Assembly: GCF_003987255.1 (NCBI RefSeq)
Contig: NZ_PIQC01000004.1
Location: 186,001 to 250,000 of the forward strand
Source of the DNA: Idiomarina ramblicola
GTDB lineage: Bacteria > Pseudomonadota > Gammaproteobacteria > Enterobacterales > Alteromonadaceae
Direction of reading: 5' to 3'
Length of the DNA stretch: 64,000 nucleotides
The translations under genes were made by a program, and so were the position numbers. Positions 8,803 to 16,552 of this stretch are shown here, piece by piece; position 1 is the stretch's first letter, and every line of letters begins with the position of its first letter. A model generated the notes under the pieces. It was given only the letters and a program-made list of their open reading frames with translations. It did not search any database and was not told the origin of the DNA.

Positions 8803-10116
8803 TCATTCGATAAGTAGTCGATGTTTACGCTCCCGCATGCCATCAAAGATTGGTGTCGAGACGCTCGAGGGGAAGTCATCAGGCAAATCGTTCTTCACTC
8901 GCTCAATGACCTCATCAACTTGGTCGCACATGCCGGTGATAATTTCGCTCATTCTGGTCGGACTGAATTCAGCCTCTTTCACCGCGTTTAAAAAATGTCG
9001 TTTAAAAATTTGATAGATGTTCCACTTTTTACCTCCCGTCCCCCGCAAGCTCATCGCAAGTTTCAAGTCGCGAATATTGAGGCCTGTTCCACCCACAGCA
9101 GTATAAGCAGAAATAATGTCGTACAAAGGCGTTAAACGGAAAGCCCCATAAGGCTCAATACGCACAGAGAAATTCTTTCCGTGCCCATCAGTCGCGCCTA
9201 ATAAAAAGAAAAGCACCTGTGCCCCCATAAAAGTCTCACGATCACGTGTGGAATCAGCAGACCCCTGAAGATGTTTCATAATACTGGCAATCGACGGACC
9301 GCTATCCGATTCGTATTTTCGTGCAGATGGCAGGCCAAGCACCTGGCAATAGTCTTCTTGAGGGAGTCGCATTAACCAAGAGTGATCACTTGAATATGTA
9401 CGATCAAAGCGCTCAATGGCGAGGGCTTTAACATTTGGTGTGATAATTACCTCACAATCCGGTGCTTCAAAACCGAATGCTCGTGCAATTTTTAAGCAGA
9501 GCATTTCATTTTCGACGCTGTCACTTAAATCAATTGTGTGATCGTGGCTGTGAATCTTCCCAACCGGAAGTTTAATGATATGAGTAGTCGGCGTGTTTCC
9601 ATTTGGAATACACCATGCACCATCTATTTTTAACAGGGCTATTTTTTCCTGAGCCCCGGCAATTGATATTCTAAAATCGTCCAACTCCCGAAGCATGCCC
9701 AAGGGCGCCTTGGACTGGTAGCCTTTTAAAACACGCTCTAACTTCTCTTCGGTGAGTTTTTCATAACTCAGTTCACGAATATTCCCTGGTTTTTCTCCTG
9801 CCGGGACGAACTGCAATGCACCAACACTATCTTTTCCAATAGCTGCCAGTAGATCAAATGCTTGATCGGAGTCGGCTTGATAACGGGCAACAATCCGGTC
9901 TCTAACTTCCTCATTGTCAGGCAGCAGGTTATCAAAAAAGTTTATAACCTCGCGCCCTGAATAAGCGTCATGACGTAAGGGCATAGACAAAGAGATTGGC
10001 CGTGCACCCTCTTTATCAATCCACATCTCATCATAACGAAATGTGTGAGCGCCGGAATCATTTCGACTCAGGTGACCTACGCGGTAGCCGTTCATATAGA
10101 CGTCGAGCGTATTCAT
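8803..10116 (-). CDS. hipA: HipA-type serine/threonine kinase toxin
   Basis: The product (437 residues from ATG 10116) has the HipA architecture: an N-terminal barrel-like domain (LDVYMNGYRVGHL, FDNLLPDNEEVR) and a kinase domain with ISIAGAQEKIAL, a conserved serine/proline loop region, IIKLPVG, ENEMLCLKIARAFG, AIERFDR and the catalytic DGHGKNFS with YDIISAY. HipA toxins phosphorylate aminoacyl-tRNA synthetases, typically GltX, and induce persistence. The start is set at ATG 10116, which overlaps the hipB stop (TAATG) and has GAGGAG upstream; the GTG at 10122 is less likely. The complete motif set suggests a functional toxin. Confidence 0.93.
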   Translation of the reverse strand: MNTLDVYMNGYRVGHLSRNDSGAHTFRYDEMWIDKEGARPISLSMPLRHDAYSGREVINFFDNLLPDNEEVRDRIVARYQADSDQAFDLLAAIGKDSVGALQFVPAGEKPGNIRELSYEKLTEEKLERVLKGYQSKAPLGMLRELDDFRISIAGAQEKIALLKIDGAWCIPNGNTPTTHIIKLPVGKIHSHDHTIDLSDSVENEMLCLKIARAFGFEAPDCEVIITPNVKALAIERFDRTYSSDHSWLMRLPQEDYCQVLGLPSARKYESDSGPSIASIMKHLQGSADSTRDRETFMGAQVLFFLLGATDGHGKNFSVRIEPYGAFRLTPLYDIISAYTAVGGTGLNIRDLKLAMSLRGTGGKKWNIYQIFKRHFLNAVKEAEFSPTRMSEIITGMCDQVDEVIERVKNDLPDDFPSSVSTPIFDGMRERKHRLLIE

Positions 10117-10382
10117 TACCACTCCTCAGTCCATTTATCACCAGAAGCAGAGCTCTTCTTCCGCACAATGCAGCCTTTGGATTTCACCGCCAGCTCGAGC
10201 TCTAAAGCGGACAGCAAGCGAAACAATGTATCGAGCTGCATTTTCTCTGGCATTGATTCAAACTTAGAGACCGTCCCCTGCCTAAGTCCGACTAAATCAC
10301 CAACCTTAGCTTGACTCAGGCCACGACGTCTTCGTTCATCCCGTAGATAGATCGATAATGCTTTGGGATCAGTAATTTTCAT
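10116..10382 (-). CDS. hipB: HipB-type antitoxin / repressor
   Basis: The 88-residue protein from ATG 10382 is an XRE-type helix-turn-helix protein (AIYLRDERRRRGLSQAKVGD-like helix region, then LRQGTVSKFESMPEKMQLDT). HipB binds its operators, represses hipBA and neutralises HipA. I choose ATG 10382 over the upstream TTG at 10403 because AGAGGA lies in front of it and the first operator would otherwise fall inside the gene. The C-terminus ends in a flexible lysine/serine-rich tail with a terminal tryptophan, as in E. coli HipB. It is coupled to hipA by a one-base overlap. Confidence 0.92.
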   Translation of the reverse strand: MKITDPKALSIYLRDERRRRGLSQAKVGDLVGLRQGTVSKFESMPEKMQLDTLFRLLSALELELAVKSKGCIVRKKSSASGDKWTEEW

Positions 10383-10394
10383 TACATCCTCTCT

Positions 10395-10496
10395 TATACG
10401 CAAATTCGTATGAAACCAGTATTATACGCAACTCCGTATAAGTCAAGATATATACGCGAATACGTATAATCTTTAATGTATACGCACTCGCGTATA
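10395..10496. promoter_or_regulatory. four HipB operators on a 28-bp grid
   Basis: Four near-palindromic 18-mers of the form TATACG-N6-CGTATA occur at 10395-10412, 10423-10440, 10451-10468 and 10479-10496. Start-to-start spacing is exactly 28 bp each time. Only the first deviates, in its last base (CGTATG). The E. coli hipBA promoter also carries several HipB operators, so cooperative repression is expected. The array ends 45 bp before the divergent HD-domain gene, which may share this control. Confidence 0.9.
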
Positions 10497-10541
10497 CAAG
10501 GTACGATCTATTCATCTTTAACTATTTAGTGGAGTGACCAA

Positions 10542-11120
10542 ATGAAAAAAATAGAAGAAATCCTCAATTTCATAGTTGAGATAGAAAAATTAAAAGGCGT
10601 ACAGCGCAAAACGAAACCGGTGGGGTTAGAGCGCTACGAAAACTCAGCCGAGCATAGCTGGCACGTTTGCCTTTCCGCTTTAATGCTAAAGGATTTTGCC
10701 AATGAACCGGTAAATATCGAGCGCGTTATCAAAATGCTTCTAATTCACGATCTTGGTGAAATAGACGCTGGTGACACCATTATTTATGCCAGCGAAACGA
10801 ATGAGCTAAAAGACAAAGAAGCAGCCGGTATTAAGCGAATTCTCAACATTTTGCCCGATGGCATGGAAGATGAGCTCATGGAGCTATGGCATGAATTCGA
10901 AGCCGGTGAAACCGCAGATTCGAAATTCGCTAAGGCCGTAGATAGGGTGCCACCCCTGCTTCATAATATTCATGGTGACGGACACAGCTGGAAGGCACAT
11001 GGAATTACGAAAGATAAAGTGTTTTCTGTAAACCAACGAATTGAGAACGGCAGCGAAGCCCTTTGGTCTGTCATGCGCAATAAACTTGAGGTCGCTGTTG
11101 ATGACGGCATACTTAAGTAA
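10542..11120 (+). CDS. HD-domain nucleotidase-like hydrolase
   Basis: The 192-residue protein matches the small HD hydrolase family that includes HDDC2 and YfbR-like 5'-deoxynucleotidases. Motifs visible are the N-terminal KGVQRKTKPV, ENSAEHSWHVCL with the first metal-binding His, MLLIHDLGEIDAGDTI with the HD pair and the trailing Asp, and FAKAVDRVPPLLHNI. Such enzymes dephosphorylate (deoxy)nucleoside monophosphates. GGAG precedes the ATG. It is divergent from hipBA, shares the operator-bearing intergenic region, and is followed 30 bp later by a deaminase-domain gene, suggesting a nucleotide-related pair. The exact substrate is not visible. Confidence 0.8.
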   Translation: MKKIEEILNFIVEIEKLKGVQRKTKPVGLERYENSAEHSWHVCLSALMLKDFANEPVNIERVIKMLLIHDLGEIDAGDTIIYASETNELKDKEAAGIKRILNILPDGMEDELMELWHEFEAGETADSKFAKAVDRVPPLLHNIHGDGHSWKAHGITKDKVFSVNQRIENGSEALWSVMRNKLEVAVDDGILK

Positions 11121-11149
11121 TCCAGATAAACTGGGGGTGAAAGTTTCAA

Positions 11150-11575
11150 ATGTCTGAAAAATTCATGCTAGAAGCTTTGGAAATTTCCAAACAAGCACTT
11201 CCCCACTGTGAACCGAATCCTCCCGTAGGGTGTGTGCTGGTTAAAGATGACCAGGTAATATCCAAAGGTTTTACTCAAGTCATTGGTGGAAGTCATGCCG
11301 AGGTAGAAGCCTTAAATGCTCATTCAGGAGACCTAAGCGGCATTACTGCATACGTTACGCTCGAGCCTTGTTCTTTTGTCGGCCGGACTGCGGCTTGCGC
11401 GAACACACTTCTCGCTTCGGGTATAAAACATGTGGTTATCGCAATGCTTGACCCAGACAACAGAAACAATGGTAAAGGAGTTGAAATACTCCGGGCAGGA
11501 GGCGTAGAAGTTGAGGTCGGCCTTTGTTCTGAAATAGTGGCTCAGTTTCTTACGCCTTACTTAGGAAAATCATAA
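11150..11575 (+). CDS. RibD-like cytidine-deaminase-fold protein
   Basis: The 141 residues correspond to just the N-terminal deaminase domain of RibD: PNPPVGCVLVKD, the zinc site SHAEVEAL (HAE) and LEPCSFVGRTAAC (PC-x8-C). The C-terminal reductase domain of bifunctional RibD is missing, and the protein ends naturally after the deaminase fold. It probably deaminates a pyrimidine-type substrate. Stand-alone copies are known in mobile DNA and secondary-metabolism loci. It follows the HD gene with 29 bp between them, likely in the same transcript. Whether it serves riboflavin synthesis is doubtful, given the island context. Confidence 0.8.
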   Translation: MSEKFMLEALEISKQALPHCEPNPPVGCVLVKDDQVISKGFTQVIGGSHAEVEALNAHSGDLSGITAYVTLEPCSFVGRTAACANTLLASGIKHVVIAMLDPDNRNNGKGVEILRAGGVEVEVGLCSEIVAQFLTPYLGKS

Positions 11576-11745
11576 GGACTTGAATGCCATCAATACCTTC
11601 TACCAACAAATTTATGCTAAAAGTCAAAAAAGTAGTGCCCCGAAAATATTCGTTGTGTCGCCCACCTGTCGTGTATATTTCGTAACCGACACTGACGTTG
11701 TTGCTCCATCATTGAGCCTGAATACAGATACCAGGAGAATTTAAA

Positions 11746-12156
11746 ATGATTAAAAAATTGCGAGAGCGTAAGAGTTGGTCTCAAGAGCAATTAGCGATAA
11801 TGTCAGGCTTAAGTGTAAGAACAATTCAACGTATAGAAAGCGGTAATAAAGCAAGTATGGAATCTCTTAAATCACTGGCCTCTGTATTCGAAGTTGATGT
11901 GTCGAAGCTAACGGAGGAAATTACTGTGATTGATAAAGAGTCTAGATACTGGAAGCAACAACCGACCTGGTTCAAATTAAGTTTGTTTGGCGTCAATAGA
12001 AGAAATAAGCTTGTTTGGGTCGAGTACTTAAGCGTGTTGCTGGGGCTGGCAACCTGGATTATACATCCAGACATTTTTGCGACGTCTGCTTTTTTCTTAG
12101 CTGCCTACTTAATAAGTAAATTAGTAAACAGAGCGGATAGCCAAAAAGTTTGGTAA
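11746..12156 (+). CDS. XRE helix-turn-helix protein with two membrane segments
   Basis: The first 60 residues are a Cro/CI helix-turn-helix (KLRERKSWSQEQLAIMSGLS, RTIQRIESGNKASMESLKSL). After a linker come two hydrophobic stretches (VEYLSVLLGLATWIIH and IFATSAFFLAAYLISKLV), which would anchor the DNA-binding domain at the inner membrane. AGGAG lies 10 bases before the ATG. This 136-residue layout is a known class of small HTH membrane regulators with unknown ligands. No obvious target operon is adjacent, since the next gene is convergent. Confidence 0.75.
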   Translation: MIKKLRERKSWSQEQLAIMSGLSVRTIQRIESGNKASMESLKSLASVFEVDVSKLTEEITVIDKESRYWKQQPTWFKLSLFGVNRRNKLVWVEYLSVLLGLATWIIHPDIFATSAFFLAAYLISKLVNRADSQKVW

Positions 12157-12344
12157 AAGATAAGCAAAGGCAGTCAATGCAGAATACCAGAGTGGCTGCC
12201 TAAACTATTAAGAGAGAATATCAATTCATTTTGACCGAGACTGTTGCTGAGTCTTTATAAAAGTCCGGGCAAGTTCAGTAGAAACACTACCAAAGTCCCA
12301 GAAGGTGTCGGTCTTGGTGTTAATATTGACTGCTACTGCCATCT

Positions 12345-12543
12345 TGCCTCCGGAGACCAGACCGACGAAAAGTTGCTAAGTGGTACCATACCTACGAAAG
12401 TGGATTTATCAGGTGTGGCGCGGCTTAAAGACGATTTTTGATGAGCCCATTTAGCCAGGTATTTCAACTTTTGAGGCCAACAAGCTGCAAAACATGACAC
12501 ATAGAACTATGCCAAAAAGGACACTTAGTCAAAAATGCATCGG
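12345..12543 (+). repeat. copy 1 of a 200-bp degenerate repeat
   Basis: It starts GCCTCCGGAG and contains CCATTTAGCCAGGTATTT and a final TTAGTCAAAAATGCATC. The same order of motifs, in the same orientation and with almost equal spacing, is found at 19511-19710. The copies are diverged, and the coding part is broken in at least the second one. Confidence 0.6.
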
Positions 12544-12648
12544 ATTTAAGGCCAACGAAAGTTTTCGGAGGTAACTCCGAACAAAAAGCACATGAAAAAA
12601 GATATATAAACCGCGCCAAATTTGAAATAAAACTGAGTAAATGTGCTA

Positions 12649-12671
12649 CCTTAAGCCCATAGGGCTTAAGG
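12649..12671. terminator. perfect hairpin downstream of the AbiE operon
   Basis: CCTTAAGCCC and GGGCTTAAGG form 10-bp arms around a 3-base loop, 45 bases past the AbiEii stop codon. No T-run follows on either strand, so it may stop or protect the transcript rather than act as a classical intrinsic terminator. Confidence 0.45.
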
Positions 12672-12715
12672 GAAGGGGTACGGGGTAAAGTGGTTTAGAA
12701 AGAACACGACGCGCG

Positions 12716-13642
12716 TTATGAATTGAGAGCTTCCTTAAGTTTGTTATAAGCTATCCGGTGCCTTTCCTCACTCATTTTTTGGAGGTTATTCAGTTTCCAA
12801 CGAACAGCAGGCAACTGCTCAATATTCGCAATTCCGAGTAATGACCAATCCGGTTTGCGTGACTTAAACGTCAAAAGAAACGACCTCTCCTCGTCAGTAA
12901 ATGCAGCATGAATACGTTTTACAATTTCCTCTCGCGCAGCCATAAGCTCCACCAGCGGGACATCAATGTCTGCCATCGACTTAAATTCCCCCTCATAAAG
13001 GGCAGCAATATCTTTGAAATTGGGTCGTAATAATTCCGAAATAGGACGCGGGTGGCTGATCATATAAACAATTAACGCTCTACGAATATCATCAGTGAGG
13101 CCTTCATTATCCAAGAGTAGTTTGACGTCAAACAAGTCCCTAGGGTGTTGCCGATCGAGTGCGGCGCAAATTTTACCAGCATAGAGGTCGGCAAAACTGA
13201 CCACTGAAATTTCCGCGAACCCGAATTCATTTTCAACCGCTTCAGTAACACTCAAAGCGGTTGATTCGTAGACCGTTCCTCGAAGAACAGGTGACAGCTC
13301 TATCTTTATCTGAACCTTTCTACCGCCAACATCACGCTCCACCAATAAACGGAGCGCGTCCTTTTTCACTTCAAATGAGCGTATGACAGTCACATCTTGC
13401 AGCGCTGCGGAAAGATTCTTTGCTATTTGCTCTAAGTGACTTGTGATCGTTTGAAGTGCATCACCCCGGTCCATCATAGGTAAAAAGACGAGGTCAATAT
13501 CAACCGACAGCCTTGGAAAATCTCTGACAAATAGGTTAATCGCTGTACCGCCTTTGAGCGCAAAACAATCATGAGCCGCAACAAATGGTAACACCTGCAT
13601 AAGCAACTGAACCTGGCGATAATAAATACTATTTCTATCCAT
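12716..13642 (-). CDS. AbiEii-type nucleotidyltransferase toxin
   Basis: This 308-residue protein has the AbiEii/Pol-beta nucleotidyltransferase motifs: CFALKGGTAINLFVRD followed by the catalytic Asp pair in LSVDIDLVFL, then FADLYAGKICAALDRQHPRD and LFDVKLL. AbiEii family toxins transfer nucleotides onto tRNA and stop growth, giving abortive infection. It follows the AbiEi gene by 6 bp in an operon. A broken second copy lies at 5302-5546. All key residues are present, so the toxin should be active. Confidence 0.9.
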   Translation of the reverse strand: MDRNSIYYRQVQLLMQVLPFVAAHDCFALKGGTAINLFVRDFPRLSVDIDLVFLPMMDRGDALQTITSHLEQIAKNLSAALQDVTVIRSFEVKKDALRLLVERDVGGRKVQIKIELSPVLRGTVYESTALSVTEAVENEFGFAEISVVSFADLYAGKICAALDRQHPRDLFDVKLLLDNEGLTDDIRRALIVYMISHPRPISELLRPNFKDIAALYEGEFKSMADIDVPLVELMAAREEIVKRIHAAFTDEERSFLLTFKSRKPDWSLLGIANIEQLPAVRWKLNNLQKMSEERHRIAYNKLKEALNS

Positions 13643-13648
13643 GATAAT

Positions 13649-14422
13649 TTACATCTCCTTGGGAACCGTAATTTGCCATTTGTTTTCCAGGCGACCATTT
13701 ACCGCTACGACTCTCTTACCTGCCCCTAAGTCGTAATCCTCTGACTTCAAGTATTTAAACCAAGGCTGTTGATTACGCTCCGCTAACCAAAAAAATAACC
13801 GTTTCACTTTTACATTAAGACAGCCTTTCAACAGCGTATCCAACTTACGAGGTGACAAGTTATGTAACCCCTGAAGAAGCGCGTCAGCATGCTCGAAACT
13901 GATATATTTAGGTACCTCGTTGAGCACTTCCAGATAAGCTTTTTCAACACAAGAATAGGTTATTTCCGGCAGACCCTCTGCCCATTCATAGTGACGGAAC
14001 ACACTTTGGTCGAGCAGTAATGACTCAGGCCACAGGCGCTTCGTACCATGCCATGCAAAAGTAGCTCCCACATCTATCTTATTAACCCATGCCGGGAGCT
14101 TATCGGGAGAATATAAGTTAACTATAGGATTACCACGTTTGTTTACGAAATGGCTTACGCCGTTTACCGCTAACGCACTCAACCCACCGACATGAACAGG
14201 AAGCTTAGCCATTTGCTGCAGTGAAGCGACCACGCCCTGCCAAGTCGGACGGGCTTCATCTCGGTAATAAACACCGGGAACGGCTACGACTAAGGCCCCT
14301 CTTCGAACGGAATTGTCGATGTAATGCAAACTTAACCCCTGCTCTTGTAGCCAGCGTTTCGTTGCGACCATACCAAGCGGAAGTTTTTGCTTTAGCGTTT
14401 TGCCTGCTTCGTGATTTAGCAT
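13649..14422 (-). CDS. AbiEi-type antitoxin / transcriptional regulator
   Basis: The 257-residue protein matches AbiEi antitoxins: an N-terminal winged helix (TKRWLQEQGLSLHYIDNSVR), the GVYYRDEARPTWQGVVASLQ block, HVGGLSALAVNGVSH and a C-terminal antitoxin domain ending ENKWQITVPKEM. AbiEi represses the operon and counteracts AbiEii; in this type IV system the two proteins are not known to bind each other. ATG 14422 is preceded by an AT-rich promoter with an inverted repeat. The order, antitoxin first and then toxin 6 bp later, is standard. Confidence 0.88.
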   Translation of the reverse strand: MLNHEAGKTLKQKLPLGMVATKRWLQEQGLSLHYIDNSVRRGALVVAVPGVYYRDEARPTWQGVVASLQQMAKLPVHVGGLSALAVNGVSHFVNKRGNPIVNLYSPDKLPAWVNKIDVGATFAWHGTKRLWPESLLLDQSVFRHYEWAEGLPEITYSCVEKAYLEVLNEVPKYISFEHADALLQGLHNLSPRKLDTLLKGCLNVKVKRLFFWLAERNQQPWFKYLKSEDYDLGAGKRVVAVNGRLENKWQITVPKEM

Positions 14423-14500
14423 GTGATGCTCTTTTGGGTTTACAATGTTATCTATGTACGTTAATTGTTGACGTGGATTTAATATTAGTCAAACTGGCTT

Positions 14501-14559
14501 GGTTTGATAATAAAACTAAACACGCCGATAAACAACGTATATTTGTTACTTATCAAACC
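14501..14559. promoter_or_regulatory. inverted repeat, probable AbiEi operator
   Basis: GGTTTGATAA at 14501-14510 and its exact complement TTATCAAACC at 14550-14559 flank 39 bases upstream of the AbiEi start. AbiEi regulators of known systems bind paired inverted repeats in this position. Confidence 0.5.
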
Positions 14560-14716
14560 ATTTAAGCTCAATAACATCGTGCAACCGACATAAATAGTAC
14601 TCATTTAGCTGTATGATTTTTGTGCTTGTTGAGATCAATTAACTCTTGTATCGTCCTAAATAGAAACTAATTCAAAATGGATGTGCGTCAATCCGCTACC
14701 AACGTCAAGGAGAGTT

Positions 14717-15199
14717 ATGTTGGAGATCTATGAAAGAGTAATTGTTGCTAACGATCAATCATGTACTTCTGGTAACGCTAAAACTGCTATCGTACATGCC
14801 TGCAAAAGTCCATGCCATCAGAGAGAGATTGGTTACCGCGGCAACCTACCAAATACCCATCCTAATTACTTGGTATTCGAAAAGGAGAACGATCTATTTC
14901 TCAATATAATCGATCCTCCGGTACCGCTGTTCAAGCCGGCCCTCTTTGTTACGTTTTTGGATTTTGCTAAAAATCATTGGGAACAAGGGCAAACCTTACT
15001 CATACATTGTAATCAGGGCGAGTCAAGAGCACCTTCACTCGCAATGCTCTTCTTAGCGAAGAGCATTGGATCCATTCCCGACACTTCTTATGAGGCAGCA
15101 AGCGCAGCATTTGAAAAGCTATATCCGCGATATAATCCGGGGCAAGGCATTCAAACTTACTTTTCCAAAAACTGGTCGCTTCTTGGGACTGATTTTTAG
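14717..15199 (+). CDS. dual-specificity-phosphatase-like protein
   Basis: From ATG 14717 (AAGGAGAG just upstream) the product has 160 residues. The phosphatase signature HCNQGESRAPS around C98-R104 fits CX5R of cysteine phosphatases, preceded by LNIIDPP, which may supply the general-acid Asp. Such small proteins occur in phages and islands; some act on phosphotyrosine, others on lipids or RNA. It is followed 53 bp later by a GGCT-like gene and then a JAMM remnant on the other strand. The natural substrate cannot be inferred. Confidence 0.65.
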   Translation: MLEIYERVIVANDQSCTSGNAKTAIVHACKSPCHQREIGYRGNLPNTHPNYLVFEKENDLFLNIIDPPVPLFKPALFVTFLDFAKNHWEQGQTLLIHCNQGESRAPSLAMLFLAKSIGSIPDTSYEAASAAFEKLYPRYNPGQGIQTYFSKNWSLLGTDF

Positions 15200-15251
15200 C
15201 AAGAACCTAATACACAGTTAGAATTAAAGTCTGCTTAAAAGGAAAAAACCG

Positions 15252-15767
15252 ATGTTAGTGTTTCAGTATGGCTCAAACATGAGTGTCGCTCGACTGAATT
15301 CACCGGATCGCTTAAATGGGGATGCAAAGCTCGTCGGCACAGCTTACACCACTGAGCTTTATAATTTACACTTCCCTGTGTGGAGCAAAGGCAATAACTG
15401 CGCTGCAGCAAGCATCAGTCGGAGTTCTCATGGTAGGAAGGTATACGGGACTCTTTATAACATCCCAGATTCACTCGTTAGCCGAGACCAAGCCAAATTT
15501 ACAGGTAGAAAATCGCTCGATGCAATAGAAGGGGAAGGAAGTAATTACGTGCGATCTACGATTAATGTTGTTCGAAACGATGAAATGACGGTTTCAGCTA
15601 CAACTTACGTTGCTAAAAAACCTGGACCTGACAAAAAGACCAGTATTGACTACGCGAATCATATTCTTAACGGCGCAAAAGAGAATTCTTTGCCTAGGGA
15701 TTACATTAATTACCTTATCGCGAAAATCATTGAAAGTAACCCGAACCTGATTGACTTACTCAAGTAG
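15252..15767 (+). CDS. gamma-glutamylcyclotransferase-like (GGCT/AIG2) protein
   Basis: The 171-residue protein starts MLVFQYGSNMSVARLNSPDR, with the YGSNM motif that forms the substrate loop of GGCT-fold proteins; it continues with GTAYTTELYNLHFPVWS, GRKVYGTLYNIPD and LDAIEGEGSNYVRS, in which the Glu of AIEGEG fits the conserved acidic catalytic position. GGCT enzymes release 5-oxoproline from gamma-glutamyl amides; many bacterial members have unknown substrates. It lies just downstream of the phosphatase-like gene and is probably cotranscribed with it. Confidence 0.75.
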   Translation: MLVFQYGSNMSVARLNSPDRLNGDAKLVGTAYTTELYNLHFPVWSKGNNCAAASISRSSHGRKVYGTLYNIPDSLVSRDQAKFTGRKSLDAIEGEGSNYVRSTINVVRNDEMTVSATTYVAKKPGPDKKTSIDYANHILNGAKENSLPRDYINYLIAKIIESNPNLIDLLK

Positions 15768-15787
15768 CCAGTACTCTAGATGCCACT

Positions 15788-16213
15788 TTAATCCACGATC
15801 AAATTCAATTGTTCGTATTCACATGAGTCGAATAATAAGAGCCGCCGTGACGCCCTTTTATACTGAACGCAATTAATATTCCATGGCTCAGGATAAGAAC
15901 CAAAGATAACCATCAAGGGATTTATACAATTCGATTCGGGTGTATTAGCTATTCTCGACAATGTCCGTTTATCTTTCCAACTTAATTGAGGAGAAGAAGT
16001 AGGATGAGAATGCCAATCGCCTAAATAAAAAAGCGCCTTATCTTCCTCGTAGAACAACTCTTCTAGTACTTGCAGTTGATACTCCTGATCCGGCTCGAAG
16101 CTCCTTTTAGAGCGTTTCGCATTAGGCCCCGCATGTATTAAATGAGTGACGACTAAATCCCCAGCTTCTGAGTAATACCCATAAAATGCCCCTCCGGTCT
16201 CGAGGGGACTGTA
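15788..16213 (-). pseudogene. 5'-truncated JAMM metalloprotease (Cap3/VC0181-like)
   Basis: An open frame of 141 codons begins right after a TAA at 16214-16216 with no usable start codon. It holds the full JAMM zinc site: ETGGAFYGYY with the catalytic Glu at the N-end, and GDWHSHPTSSPQLSWKD (HxH, Ser, Asp) in the middle. The fold resembles the VC0181/TIGR02256 family, to which the Cap3 deconjugase of type II CBASS belongs. Fifteen to twenty-five N-terminal residues seem lost, and an IS3-family end lies about 50 bp beyond the break. A TTG at 16057 could start only a fragment lacking the Glu. No E1/E2-like or cyclase partner is present. Confidence 0.7.
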
Positions 16214-16263
16214 TTATTTTACGGAGTAGTTACACCTAACCTCGAAACCTACAAGGATTAAAG

Positions 16264-16410
16264 TGTAGCGGTAAACTAAACCCGAACACCATTTTAGGTG
16301 GTAGTATTACCCTAATGAAGAGGTGTTTAATGCCAAGAAGGCAACGTCGAACGTTTAGCGCAGAATTCAAACATGATGCAGCTGGCTTGGTTCTTGCCGT
16401 TGGATTGTAA
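16264..16410 (+). mobile_element. IS3-family remnant with OrfA start
   Basis: A frame at 16330-16410 reads MPRRQRRTFSAEFKHDAAGL before an early stop, which is the N-terminus of an IS3-family OrfA transposase. The sequence before it, from TGTAGCGGTAAACTAAACCC at 16264, is consistent with the left end of such an element. Nothing of OrfB or the right end is present. It lies at the break of the JAMM gene and probably caused it. Confidence 0.6.
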
Positions 16411-16552
16411 CGAAAAACGCACCCATTTAGTCTTTCTTCCTCGATAAAGGTATCTAAAGAATCCTAAAGAACTTAAGACTTCATCTTTAATTTAGATTAA
16501 GTTTTGCAATATTATCTATCCAAATTTCGCCTAACCATAAACAGTGAGCGCA

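Larger units (their letters stand above)
12157..12715. other. degenerate secreted-protein fragment and repeat copy
   Basis: No intact gene. A frame at about 12244-12441 (SLYKSPGKFSRNTTKVPEGV, then HLASGDQTDEKLLSGTIP) resembles the broken frame at 19380-19570, and both lie in a 200-bp repeat (see 12345-12543). A perfect 10-bp hairpin lies at 12649-12671. Confidence 0.5.

Noticed and set aside
12244-12441. 65-codon frame upstream of the first 200-bp repeat copy
   Set aside because: It looks like an internal piece of a decayed exported protein, not a complete gene, because it starts without a signal or ribosome site.
16330-16410. Functional IS3 transposase
   Set aside because: Only 26 codons of OrfA remain, with no OrfB and no right end.
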